Below are positions 51,931 to 61,288 of a DNA stretch of 64,000 nt, one piece after another. Source of the stretch: VAZQ01 sp963758945 (GTDB lineage: Bacteria > Pseudomonadota > Alphaproteobacteria > Rhizobiales > Xanthobacteraceae). The translations under genes and the position numbers were made by a program. Each line of letters begins with the position of its first letter. The stretch's first letter is position 1. The stretch spans positions 1-64,000 of the forward strand of contig CAVWXY010000018.1 in the NCBI GenBank assembly GCA_963758945.1, read 5' to 3'. The notes beneath the pieces are model-generated. The model was not told where the DNA came from. It made no database searches and worked only from the letters and a program-made list of their open reading frames with translations.

Positions 51931-52309
51931 AGCGAGAGTTTAGAGCAGCTTGCAGGGGTTCACGGCACCCACGCGCGTCACCCGCGGGCTTGACCGCTTG
52001 CGCGCCAAGTTGAGGGTCCTCGGTTGTCATCGTCCGCGAAAGCGGACGATCCAGTCATCGCCGGCCCCGGCAAGAGGCACCGTTTCGGCACCGGATCGCA
52101 CATTCACGTGTTGCTGGGTGCCCGCTCCCCGCTTTCGCGGGGACAGGCTTCGCGGGCATGACAGCGGAGCAATCGCGGCTTTCGATCTCAGGTTAGCGCC
52201 TATGGGACTTGACCACGCAGGTCGAACGTATCCGACTGGTGCCATGAAGCGCCCGAAATCGGGTGAACCCGATTTCCGGGCGGGCCACCGCCGGCAGGGA
52301 GTTTAATCA
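51931..52309. other. Intergenic region with fused hairpins before the MetE-like gene
   Basis: This gene-free stretch holds two tight hairpins, CGTCCGC-GAAA-GCGGACG near 52032 and CCCCGC-TTTC-GCGGGG near 52128, joined by about 80 bp, with outer partial symmetry (GGTTGTCAT and GCATGACAG). This is the form of a common intergenic repeat in the group. A further imperfect hairpin lies at 52254-52280 (CGAAATCGGGT, CCGATTTCCGG). Confidence 0.5.
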
Positions 52310-53546
52310 ATGAACCGCAGCAGCGACCGCATTCTCGTCACCCATGTCGGCAGCCTGGTGCGCCCGATGTCGATCCGCGACATTCTCTCGGCGCGCGACC
52401 ACGGCCGGCCCTACGACGAGGCCGCCTACGAGAGCACCTTGCGCGCGGAGGTCGCCGGCGTCGTGCGCAAGCAGGCCGAGGTCGGCGTCGACGTCGTCAG
52501 CGACGGCGAATTCGGCAAGGCCGGCTGGATCCGCTACGTCGCCGAGCGGCTGGGCGGCTTCGTCCACCGCGAGATTCCGGCCGGACGACCACGAGCACAA
52601 TCCGGTCTACATCATCCGCGAGGCGCAGAAGTTTCCCGAGTTCTACGCCGCCTATACGCCGATCCAGTATTACGACTGGCTGCCGCCGGGGCAGTCGACG
52701 ACGCCGCTCAAGGCCGATCCCGAAGCGGAGCGCCGGAACCTGCTGGTGTGGGAATGCGTGGCGCCGATCAGCTACAAGGGGCAGGCCGCGATCGGCCGCG
52801 ACATCGCCAACTTCAAGGCGGCGCTCGCCGGCGTCAACGTCGCGGGCGCGTTCATGCCGGTCGCCGCGCCGATGAGCGCGCGCGGGCTGTGGCTCAACGC
52901 CTATTACAAGCGCGACGAGGAGATCGTGGTCGCGCTCGCCGACGCGCTCAAGGAGGAATACCGGGCGATCGTCGACGCCGGATTCATCCTCCAGCTCGAC
53001 GACGCGTTCCTGGCGCACGAATACGACCGGCTCCTGGGCGAGATGGGCGAGCGCGAGGTGCACAAATACGCCGAGCGCTGCGTCGACCTCACCAACTACG
53101 CACTGACCGGCATTCCCGAGGACAAGGTGCGCTATCACGTGTGCTGGGGAAGCTGGAACGCGCCGCACACCACCGACGTGCCGCTCAAGACCCTCGTCGA
53201 CCTCATCCTCAAGGTCAAGGCGCAGGCCTATTCGCTGGAAAGCGCCAACCCGCGGCACGAGCACGAATGGATGGTGTGGCAGGACGTCAAGCTGCCGGAT
53301 GGCAAGATCCTCGTTCCCGGCATCGTCACGCACTCGACCAACGTGGTCGAGCATCCCGAGCTGGTGGCGTGGCGGATCAGGAATTTCGCCGGCGTGGTCG
53401 GACGCGAGAACGTCATCGCCGGCACCGACTGCGGCTTCTCGCAGAGCTACAACATCGTGCGCTGCCACCCCTCGGTGCAGTGGGCCAAGCTCGAGGCGCT
53501 GGTCGCGGGCGCGCGCACGGCGTCGAAGGAGCTGTGGGGGAGATAA
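52310..53546 (+). pseudogene. MetE-like (cobalamin-independent methionine synthase family) protein, frameshifted
   Basis: The frame from ATG 52310 reads ILVTHVGSLVRP, then DVVSDGEFGKAGWIRYVAER. At about 52585 it must shift: DDHEHNPVYIIREAQKFPEF and the rest continue in the other frame to TAA 53546. A single missing base in CCGGCCGGACGAC explains it. The C-terminal part has the zinc-site motifs YHVCWGSWNAPHTTD, LESANPRHEHEW and IAGTDCGFSQ. These short MetE-C-like proteins (about 410 residues) lack the N-terminal MetE domain and usually act on other methyl or thiol substrates. True frameshift or sequencing error cannot be told apart here. Confidence 0.8.
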
Positions 53547-53559
53547 GTCAGACGCGAGT

Positions 53560-53839
53560 CCGCTGTGCCCCGCTTCCGGACTCACGAGGCATGCTCTTCA
53601 TCCGACGCGATGTGCCACAAGCGGTCATGCTCCCTTCCGTCGATTGCGTGGTTGATGTAGCCTAATCCTCGAGCCGGCCCAGCGGGACCTGCCGAGGTCC
53701 CCCCTTTTTTGGCGGCAGGCTGATGCCGTCGGCGGGCATCCCACTCAGACCATCATTTGTGCGGTCTATCCACGCTCGCATCGCGCGGCCGCGCGCATTT
53801 ACGCGCGTGCAATAAGGACGACCAGGGAGGAGGACGCCA
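53560..53839 (+). repeat. Conserved leader before tctC-like gene (copy 1)
   Basis: About 250 bp upstream of this gene match 61030-61288 upstream of its paralogue, with perhaps 85-90 percent identity by eye, from CTCACGAGGC to the AGGGAGGA ribosome-binding site. Both copies contain a 30-codon frame starting MPSAGIPLRPSFV. The similarity extends from the leader into the signal-peptide coding region, so it reflects duplication of gene plus leader. Confidence 0.7.
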
Positions 53840-55397
53840 ATGAAACTTCCCCACCGTACAGTAGTGTCCGGTTAAGTTGAAGGGTGTTGCCGGAAAAGGC
53901 AATTGTGACGGGCTTTTTTTGGCTCCGACTGGTGTCCCCGACTTGAATTGAAAATGGCGTGTTGGGCTAGCGTCCGGGATTTCGCCACCCCGGAGTCGCC
54001 ATGTACGTCGGCAAGACCCTGTTCGCGCAGGTCATGGATTTCCTGCCATGGAAGACTTTCCATCGCATCGTGGATCATTTGCGCTGCCGGCGCTGACCAT
54101 TTGCGCCCTGTACCGGTGCCGATGGCAGGTGGAGCTGTTTTTCAAGTGGATCAAGCAACACCTGCGCATCAAACGCTTCTACGGCACCTCGGAGAACGCC
54201 GTCCGGACGCAAATCTGGATTGCCATCAGCGTCTATGTGCTGGTGGCGATCATCAAAAAGCAACTTCGCCTGGATGTGACCCTGCATACGCTGCTACAGA
54301 TTTTGTCGCTGACGCTCTTCGAGAAATTGCCGCTGCAACAAGCCTTCAAGCGCGTCGATCCGGTCGAAAACAACCTTATCTCCGACAGGCAGTTGAAATT
54401 GTTCGAGTTTTAACCGGACACTACTGCCCACCGTAGACATTTTCTGCATCTGGCCGCGGGCGCTGCCGCGCTGCCGGCTGTGACGCGTTTCGCTTGGGCG
54501 CAAGCCTATCCGAGCCGGCCGGTGCGCATCATTGTCGCTACGGGCCCCGGCGGCGCGCCCGACATCCTTGCGCGCCTAATGGGACCATGGCTGTCGGAGC
54601 GGCTCGGCCAGCAGTTCGTGGTAGAAAACCGCCCTGGTGGCGGCAGCAATATCGGCACCGAAGCGGTCGTGCGCGCTCCTCCGGACGGCTACACGATCCT
54701 CATGGCAAGTTCGACGAACGCGATCAACGTGACGCTCTACGACAAACTCAATTTCGATTTTCTGCGCGATATCGCGCCGGTCGCCGGCATTGTTCGCTTG
54801 CCCCTCGTCATGGTGATACATCCAGCGGTTCCGGCCAGGACGGTTCCCGAGTTCATCGCTTATGCCAAGGTCAACCCGGGCAAGATCAATATGGGGTCGC
54901 CCGGCATCGCTACCCCGCCTCACGTGGCCGGCGAGCTATTCAAGATGACGGCCCGACTCAACATGGTTCACGTGCCGTATCGCGGTGGGGGACCCGTGAT
55001 GACCGACCTGCTCGGCGGACAGGTGCAAGTCTTGTTCGGCAGCACTTCACTGACGATCCAGCAGATCAGGGCCGGCAAGTTGCGTGCGTTGGCGGTGACG
55101 ACCGCGACACGCTGGGAGGGGCTGCCGGACATCCCGACCGTGGGCGATTTCGTCCCGGGCTACGAAGCGAGCGTGGTGCTTGGCCTCGGCGTGCCCATGA
55201 AAACGCCCGCTGAGATCATCGACAAGCTCAACAAGGAGATCAACGCTGCTCTCGCCGACCTCAAGATCGAGGCGCGGCTTGCAGACCTGGGCGGCACCGT
55301 GCTTGCGGGCTCGCCCGCCGACTTCGGCAAGCTCATGGCCGAGGACACGGAGAAGTGGGGCAAAGTGATCCGGGCAGCCAGCATCAAGCCGGAGTAA
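53840..55397 (+). pseudogene. Bug/TctC-family binding protein, split after six codons by an IS4-type element
   Basis: ATG 53840 with MKLPHR is separated from the rest by 53859-54426. Removing the element and one copy of its 9-bp target repeat gives a continuous 326-residue protein: signal peptide MKLPHRRHFLHLAAGAAALP with AWAQA, then TGPGGAPDILARLMG, VVENRPGGGSN, APPDGYTILM, NMGSPGIATPPHVAGEL, VPYRGGGPVMTDLLGGQ. As it stands the signal peptide is not made, so the protein is lost unless an internal start is used without export. It is closely related in its leader and signal peptide to the gene at 61289. Confidence 0.85.
53859..54426 (+). mobile_element. 568-bp internally deleted IS4-type element
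   Basis: The ends CAGTAGTGTCCGGTTAA at 53859 and the reverse complement at 54410-54426 are perfect inverted repeats of 17 bp. CCCACCGTA at 53850-53858 and 54427-54435 is a 9-bp target duplication. Inside, 54001-54090 encodes the transposase start (MYVGKTLFAQVMDFLPWKTF) and 54092-54413 its end (YRCRWQVELFFKWIKQHLRI, with the catalytic Glu, then YGTSENAVRTQIW). The middle with both catalytic Asp is deleted at about 54091. It could only be moved by a full-length relative. Confidence 0.88.
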
Positions 55398-55601
55398 TGC
55401 AGCAATCCGTACCAAATATTCCGTAATATCTCGATCTGCGAACACACCGTGTCGGGCTGATGACCACTTCGGGTCGATCGCGCCTTTTCCGTCAACATAA
55501 AGCGTCTGCTTCACGCCGAATCCGGACATACGCGCGATGAATGATTGCATCGGTTGGATCGTGGCCGGGGCGGTCTCCATGACCGTGCCTGAGCAACCGT
55601 G

Positions 55602-56537
55602 CTACTTTGCGGCTGCCACAAAGGCCGGATTCATGCCGCCGTCAACGCCGGTCGTAACAGGCGCGATCGGGGTGCCGCGACTGCTCAGCTCAGCGGCGTC
55701 AATTTCGTCACGGCGCTGCTTCTCGCCTACCGAGGCGGCGATTTCTTCCGGCACTCTGTAGGCCGGGCAACGGTCGGCAGGGCTGAACCTCTCCATCGCT
55801 AGGGCGTCGAAAATGTAGCGCCTCTCGCACACGTCAACTCGGGGCTCGAGGTGCGTGACCTCGAAATGGTCATAGCCCTCCTTGAGCATTTTCCAGAACG
55901 TCATGTGCGGCGAGTTGCGGTGGCGAGCCATGTTGAGCGCCGTCATGCGAAACGGATACGCCTGCAATTGGAACGACGCCTGATCGCCGAAGAATGCTTC
56001 GCGGGCGAGCGCGTAGATTTCCGCGATCTGTTCGTCGGTCATGGCGTAGCAGCCGGCTGACGAGCAGCCGCCGTGGATCATCAGGAACGCGCCGGTGCGG
56101 CCGTTCGCCCGATCATATGCATTCGGGAAGCCGGTATTGATCGCGAGATATTGGCTGGAATTCGGATTCATCAGGCCGGGAGTGATGGTATAGAAGCCCT
56201 CCGGCGCCTGACGGTCGCCGCTCTTGATCTTGGGCCCCAGCTCTCCCGACCAGCGGCAGATCGGATAAGTGCGGAAAAGCGCGAAGCGCCCGCTGTCGTC
56301 CTGCTTCCAAACCTCGAGCTCCAACTCCTCCTTGAAGACGCGGATAAGGATCGGGGATTCCTTCTCCATCTTCTTGGCTTTGAGCTGGGCCAGAGTGCGC
56401 TCCGACAATGGTTGCATGTCGCGGCTGATGACCGGTGTGCCACCGCATCCGCCAAGGATCGTCACGGCAATGATCGCGGCCGACGCCAGCAGCGCACGCA
56501 GCAGAGGCCGTGAGCGGAGAGTAAATTGGTGGAGCAC
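55602..56537 (-). CDS. Lipoprotein L,D-transpeptidase (YafK-like)
   Basis: This 311-residue protein has a lipoprotein signal peptide with lipobox ILGGC (Cys about residue 31), so it is anchored in a membrane. The YkuD-type catalytic signature is MIHGGCSSAGCYAM, with His and the nucleophile Cys in the expected spacing, preceded by EGFYTITPGLMNPNSSQYLA. This form matches YafK/DpaA-like enzymes that can act on peptidoglycan-bound proteins. The C-terminus is unusually long (about 90 residues after the domain). ATG 56537 starts the signal. No cell-wall partner is adjacent. Confidence 0.9.
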   Translation of the reverse strand: MLHQFTLRSRPLLRALLASAAIIAVTILGGCGGTPVISRDMQPLSERTLAQLKAKKMEKESPILIRVFKEELELEVWKQDDSGRFALFRTYPICRWSGELGPKIKSGDRQAPEGFYTITPGLMNPNSSQYLAINTGFPNAYDRANGRTGAFLMIHGGCSSAGCYAMTDEQIAEIYALAREAFFGDQASFQLQAYPFRMTALNMARHRNSPHMTFWKMLKEGYDHFEVTHLEPRVDVCERRYIFDALAMERFSPADRCPAYRVPEEIAASVGEKQRRDEIDAAELSSRGTPIAPVTTGVDGGMNPAFVAAAK

Positions 56538-56567
56538 GCCAGCCCTGATCCCCGAGTGTGACGGACG

Positions 56568-56610
56568 CTAGAGCAGGATGACTTTTCTTCGAGTCGTCAT
56601 CCCGCTCTAG
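56568..56610. repeat. Palindrome CTAGAGC-GGATGAC
   Basis: CTAGAGCAGGATGACTTTTC and TTCGAGTCGTCATCCCGCT plus CTAG form an imperfect 43-bp hairpin upstream of the minus-strand lipoprotein gene. Next to it lies a REP-like palindrome of the other family. Confidence 0.6.
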
Positions 56611-56620
56611 CTTATTGTCG

Positions 56621-56670
56621 GAGCATGATCTTTTCCAAAAACCGGTACCCACTTTTCGGGATCATGCTCT
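56621..56670. repeat. REP-like palindrome, CCGAAAACCGGT family
   Basis: GAGCATGATCTTTTCCAAAA, ACCGG, TACCCACTTTTCGGGATCAT, GCTC: typical member with one change in the centre. It lies in the 448-bp gap between the lipoprotein gene and the binding-protein pseudogene. The rest of that gap (56671-56985) holds no gene but includes 56823-56985, the 5' part of a tandem duplication. Confidence 0.85.
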
Positions 56671-56822
56671 AGGCCGGGACTTGGGTGAGATCAAGGGCGA
56701 ACGGCGACCAACCCAGAATTCAGATCAATTGGAAAACAAAAGCTTACCGGCACCTCCCGGAGAGGGACGGTATCCCGACCCAGCCATTGACAATGGAGGA
56801 GGCGAAGAGGGCCGAAGTATGG

Positions 56823-57156
56823 CTGATGCCGGTGGCGTTGCCGCTCGGCCGATCGAGACCTGCAACGACCCGGCGTTACCGCATCGGTGCCGGCCCGAGA
56901 ACACGATCGGAATGGCCGCGGTTGCGGCTCATCCGCAAAAGTCGCTATTGTAACTTTCCGGGCAGGCAAGGCGTGGGAGGGACATATGTGGCTGGTACGG
57001 TCTTGGTTGATCGGACTCGTCGTTGCAGCAATTTCACTTCTGGCGCAGGGCGCATCGAAGGCTGAGCCGGTCAAGATCCGCGTATCCTGGATCGCGCCGC
57101 TTTCGAACTGGGCGTCGTTGCTCATGGAGAAAAAGGAGATCGCCCGGCACATGGGG
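56823..57156 (+). repeat. Near-identical 5' segment of a tandem duplication
   Basis: 56823-57156 matches 58893-59226 with only one difference that I could find, a G to A change within the first codons of the binding-protein gene. Beyond 57156 the two copies differ at about one base in eight to ten. The segment includes the upstream region, the ribosome-binding site and the first about 57 codons. Confidence 0.8.
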
Positions 57157-57996
57157 CAAGACTTACATCCTCGAGCCCGTCCGCTACGCCGGAACGCCGC
57201 AACAGATCACGGCGCTCGCAAACAACGAGCTTGAAATCGCGAACCTCGCCTTCTCGACATTACCGATGGCAATTCACAACGCGGGTCTGTCCGATTTGCG
57301 GGTTATCGCTGATGAATTCCAGGACGGCGTAAAGGATTACTACTCGCAGGAATATATGGTGCTCGCCGACGGGCCGGTGAAGCGCCTTGAAGACATGAAG
57401 GGTCGCGTGGTGGCGATTAATGCAGGCGGTTCGGCCGTCTATGTAGCGATGCGCAAAATGCTGCTCACAGTGGGGCTTGAGCAGAAGCGCGACTATGTCA
57501 TGATGGAGGCGCCATTGCCGACAATGCGTGCCATGCTGGCTGACAGGAAGGCCGATCTGGTTCCCCTTGTCGTGCCATTCTCGTTCGATCCAGAGCTGCG
57601 CCGCATTGCCAAGCCTCTCTTCTACAATCGCGATGTCATGGGTCTGACGCAGCTCCTGTTCTGGTGCGCGCGGCAGTCCTTCATCGATAAGAATCGCGCC
57701 GCCATGGTGGATTTCATGGAAGACACGCTGCGCATTACTACTGGTTTCTCGATCCGGCGAACCACGCCGAAGTGGTGGCGATCGCTTCGCGCCTGACCAA
57801 GCAGCCACGCGAGCGTCTGGGCTGGGTCTTCACCAAGCAGGATTACTATCACGTGCCGGGAATGCGGCCTGACCTCGTGGCACTCCAGCGCAACGTTGCG
57901 CTCGTCAAGGAACTCGGTCTTATCGGCGCCGATACCGATGTGAAAAAGTATTCTGACCTGACCGTTTTGGATGATGCTGCGAAGCGCCTGAAATAG
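56986..57996 (+). pseudogene. Periplasmic substrate-binding protein (NMT1/TAXI-like), dead first copy
   Basis: This is the paralogue of 59056-60066. It begins MWLVRSWLIGLVVAAISLL with the same ribosome-binding site, but an extra base near 57160 shifts the frame after KKEIARHMG. A missing base near 57737 shifts it again before YWFLDPANHAEVV, and it ends with DDAAKRLK at the same place. Between the shifts the protein sequence is well conserved (EPVRYAGTPQQITALANNEL, ADGPVKRLEDMKGRV), so loss is recent. Confidence 0.85.
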
Positions 57997-58106
57997 CGAA
58001 ACCAATCGCGGCATCTGATGGTCGCGGACTGCCGCTGGTTTTCAGTCCTCGATACCTTACATTCCAAAAGAGCAGCCTCATTGGGGACGGGGGGTCGGAG
58101 GGCAAA

Positions 58107-58890
58107 TTGAACGCACCTAAAAGACATCGCATCTGGGCGCAGGGCGCCACTGATCAGATTGGCCACCGCAACTACCTGGCGCAGCTCTTGCCGCACATGA
58201 AGGCCTGCACGGATCCCGATTTCGAGCTCGATTTCAAGACCATGACGCCTCAGTGACGACTGTGCACGCGTTGTCGGGAGTCCGCTTCTCGCGTGCCGTG
58301 ATACGCGGCGCCATTCAGGCCGAGCGGGAGGGCTATGACGTGTTTTTCATGAACCACTTTCAGGACGTCGGCCTCTACGACGCGAGAGCGGCGGTGAAGA
58401 TACCGGTGCTTGGCCTGGGTGAAGCGACCTTGCTCCATGCGTGCACCATGGGCCGCAAGCTCGGCCTGTTGGCGATCAACCCCGCCTTTATACCGACCAT
58501 AACGAACAGATTTATCGCTATGGACTCCAACAACGAATCGCGGAATCCGCGCGATAGAAGCCAATATCAGCGACTACATGGAAGCTTTCGCATCACCGCG
58601 ACAAAGTTCGAACTGCAGGCTATCTTCGAGCGCGAGGCACGTCGGCTCATCGACGGCGGCGCTGATGTCATCGTGCCAACTGGGGGCATTCCGATGATGT
58701 TGTTCGGCAAGGAACCGGGTGCCAATGTGGATGGCGCTCCGATTGTCAAGGAGTTACGATAGTAATCAAAGCCGCCGAAACGGCCGTCAAGCTGAAGCGC
58801 CTCGGCTATCGTGCGAGCCGTATCCCGCAGTCAGGTTTTGGATTGCCTCTGATCAGACGCTCGATGAGTTTCTGGGCCAGGTGACCATGA
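58107..58890 (+). pseudogene. Asp/Glu/hydantoin racemase-family protein, dead first copy
   Basis: This is the paralogue of 60223-61011. It starts with TTG 58107 after GGAGGGCAAA (LNAPKRHRIWAQGATDQIGH), then frameshifts near 58250, near 58498 and again around 58600 and 58755. Recognisable blocks between them are AEREGYDVFFMNHFQDVGLY, IPVLGLGEATLLHA and GGADVIVPTGGIPMMLFGKE. The end is replaced at about 58893 by the start of the second duplication unit. More decayed than the binding-protein copy before it. Confidence 0.85.
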
Positions 58891-59055
58891 AGCTGATGCC
58901 GGTGGCGTTGCCGCTCGGCCGATCGAGACCTGCAACGACCCGGCGTTACCGCATCGGTGCCGGCCCGAGAACACGATCGGAATGGCCGCGGTTGCGGCTC
59001 ATCCGCAAAAGTCGCTATTGTAACTTTCCGGGCAGGCAAGGCGTGGGAGGGACAT

Positions 59056-60066
59056 ATGTGGCTGGTACGGTCTTGGTTGATCGAACTCGTCGTTGCAGCA
59101 ATTTCACTTCTGGCGCAGGGCGCATCGAAGGCTGAGCCGGTCAAGATCCGCGTATCCTGGATCGCGCCGCTTTCGAACTGGGCGTCGTTGCTCATGGAGA
59201 AAAAGGAGATCGCCCGGCACATGGGGCGGACCTACATACTCGAGCCTGTCCGCTACCCCGGAACGCCACAAATGATCACAGCGCTCGCAAACAGCGAGCT
59301 TGAAATTGCAAACCTCGCCTTCTCGACATTGCCAATAGCGATTCACAACGCGGGCCTCTCCGACCTGCGGGTCATCGCCGATGAATTCCAGGACGGCGTG
59401 CAGGACTACTACTCGCAAGAATATATGGTGCTCGCCGACGGGCCGGTGAAGCGCCTTGAAGACATGAAGGGTCGCGTGATTGCGACCAATGCCGGCGGCT
59501 CGGCCGTCGATGTCGCGATGCGCAAGATGCTGCTCAAGGTAGGGCTCGAGCAGAACCGCGACTATGTCATGATCGAGGCGCCATTGCCGACAATGCGTGC
59601 CATGCTCGCCGAGAAGAAAGCCGATCTGGTTCCCCTTGTCGTGCCATTCTCGTTCGATCCAGAGCTGCGCCGCATTGCCAAGCCTCTCTTCTACAACCGC
59701 GATGTCATGGGTCTGACGCAGCTCCTGTTCTGGTGCGCGCGGCAGTCCTTCATCGATAAGAATCGCGCCGCGATGGTGGATTTCATGGAAGACACGCTGC
59801 GCATCACCTACTGGTTTCTCGATCCGGCGAACCACGCCGAAGTCGTGGCGATTGCTTCGCGCTTGACCAAGCAACCCCCCGAGCGTCTGGGCTGGGTCTT
59901 CACCAAGCAGGATTACTATCACGTGCCGGGAATGCGTCCGGACCTCGACGCGCTGCAGCGCAACGTCGCACTCGTCAAAGAACTCGGACTGATCAGCGCC
60001 GATACTGATGTGAAAAAGTATTCCGACCTGACCGTTTTAGACGATGCAGCCAAGCGCCTGAAATAG
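59056..60066 (+). CDS. Periplasmic substrate-binding protein (NMT1/ABC type), intact copy
   Basis: The 336-residue protein has a signal peptide (MWLVRSWLIELVVAAISLL, cleavage near GASKA) and a two-domain binding fold: KIRVSWIAPLSNWASLLMEK, ALANSELEIANLAFSTLP, LEDMKGRVIATNAGGSAVDV, VGLEQNRDYVMIEAPLPTM and the ending KKYSDLTVLDDAAKRL. These are marks of the NMT1/SsuA-like group used by ABC importers for aromatic or sulfonate-like and related compounds. No permease or ATPase lies in the window. GGGAGGGACAT precedes ATG 59056. The racemase-like gene follows 156 bases later in the same direction. Confidence 0.88.
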   Translation: MWLVRSWLIELVVAAISLLAQGASKAEPVKIRVSWIAPLSNWASLLMEKKEIARHMGRTYILEPVRYPGTPQMITALANSELEIANLAFSTLPIAIHNAGLSDLRVIADEFQDGVQDYYSQEYMVLADGPVKRLEDMKGRVIATNAGGSAVDVAMRKMLLKVGLEQNRDYVMIEAPLPTMRAMLAEKKADLVPLVVPFSFDPELRRIAKPLFYNRDVMGLTQLLFWCARQSFIDKNRAAMVDFMEDTLRITYWFLDPANHAEVVAIASRLTKQPPERLGWVFTKQDYYHVPGMRPDLDALQRNVALVKELGLISADTDVKKYSDLTVLDDAAKRLK

Positions 60067-60222
60067 CGAAGCTGCTTGCCGGTATCCGATCGTCCCAGAC
60101 CGCTGCTGGTTTCCGGTCATCAACGCCTTTGCGGCATTGCGAACGTTTTGAAGAGCGAATCCGTCCATCGCATGGCCGCTGGCCGTCGGGACCGCCCGTT
60201 GAAAATTCCAAAGGAGGGCAAA

Positions 60223-61011
60223 TTGGACGCAACGAAGAGATACCGCATCTGGGCGCAGGGCGCCACTGATCAGGTTGGCCACCGCAGCTACCTGACGCAG
60301 CTGTTGCCGCACATGAAGGCCTGCACGGATCCCGACTTCGAGCTCGATTTCAAGACCATGACGCCGTCAGTGACGACGGTGCACGCGTTGTCGGAATTCC
60401 GCGTCTCGCGCGCGGTGATACGCGGCGCCATTCAGGCCGAGCGGGAGGATTATGACGTTTTTTTCATGAACCACTTCCAGGACGTCGGCCTGTACGAGGC
60501 GAGAGCGGCGGTGAAAATACCAGTGCTTGGCCTGGGTGAAGCGACCTTGCTCCATGCCTGCATCATGGGCCGCAAGCTCGGCCTGATAGCGATCAACCCC
60601 GCCTTTATACCCACCCATAACGAGCAGATTTGTCGCTATGGGCTGCAACAACGGATCGCTGGAATCCGCGCGATGGAAGCCAATATCAGCGATTACATGG
60701 AAGCTTTCACATCGCCCGCGAAAAAGTTGGAACTGCAGGCCATCTTCGAACGCGAGGCACGTCGCCTCATCGATGGCGGCGCCGATGTCATCGTGCCGAC
60801 CGGAGGCATTCCGATGATGTTGTTCGGCAAAGAATCGGACGTCAATGTGGATGGCGCTCCGATCGTCAACGGAGTCACGGTGGTGATCAAAGCCGCCGAA
60901 ATGGCGGTCAAGCTGAAGCGTCTCGGCGTATCGGTCGCGAGCCGCATCCCGCAGTCGGGCTTTGCGCTGCCATCTGCTCAGACGCTCGATGAGTTTCTGC
61001 GCCATGGCTGA
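60223..61011 (+). CDS. Asp/Glu/hydantoin racemase-family protein, intact copy
   Basis: This 262-residue enzyme of the racemase/maleate isomerase superfamily starts with TTG at 60223, eight bases after AAGGAGG; no ATG has a comparable signal. The first Cys expected in the catalytic pair is not at the usual place (LLHACIMGRKLGLIAINP has one), and the second region reads GGADVIVPTGGIPMMLFG, where a Thr stands where Cys is common. So it may not be a classic racemase. It pairs with the upstream binding protein and may process the imported compound. A decayed copy lies 2.1 kb upstream. Confidence 0.8.
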   Translation: MDATKRYRIWAQGATDQVGHRSYLTQLLPHMKACTDPDFELDFKTMTPSVTTVHALSEFRVSRAVIRGAIQAEREDYDVFFMNHFQDVGLYEARAAVKIPVLGLGEATLLHACIMGRKLGLIAINPAFIPTHNEQICRYGLQQRIAGIRAMEANISDYMEAFTSPAKKLELQAIFEREARRLIDGGADVIVPTGGIPMMLFGKESDVNVDGAPIVNGVTVVIKAAEMAVKLKRLGVSVASRIPQSGFALPSAQTLDEFLRHG

Positions 61012-61029
61012 AAACATCCGATTCCAAAC

Positions 61030-61288
61030 TCACGAGGCGTGCTCTTCATTCGACGCGAAGTACCACAAGCGGTCATGCCCCCTTCCTCCCGGTGGCGCCG
61101 TTAATGTAGCCTAACCTTCGAGCCGCCCCAGCGGGACGTGCCGAAGTCCCCCGTTTGTTGGCGGCAGGCTGATGCCGTCGGCGGGTATCCCGCTCAGACC
61201 ATCATTTGTGCGGTCTATCCACGCTCGCATCGCGCGCCCGCGCCCATTTACGCGCGTGCAATAAAGACGATCAGGGAGGACGACGCCA
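61030..61288 (+). repeat. Conserved leader before tctC-like gene (copy 2)
   Basis: This matches 53580-53839 (see copy 1). It contains the same 30-codon frame (61172 to 61264, MPSAGIPLRPSFV to TRVQ and stop) and ends with CAGGGAGGACGACGCCA before ATG 61289. Confidence 0.7.

Noticed and set aside
56887..57234. Short intact gene at the start of the first duplication unit
   Set aside because: It is the frameshifted N-terminus of the binding-protein pseudogene.
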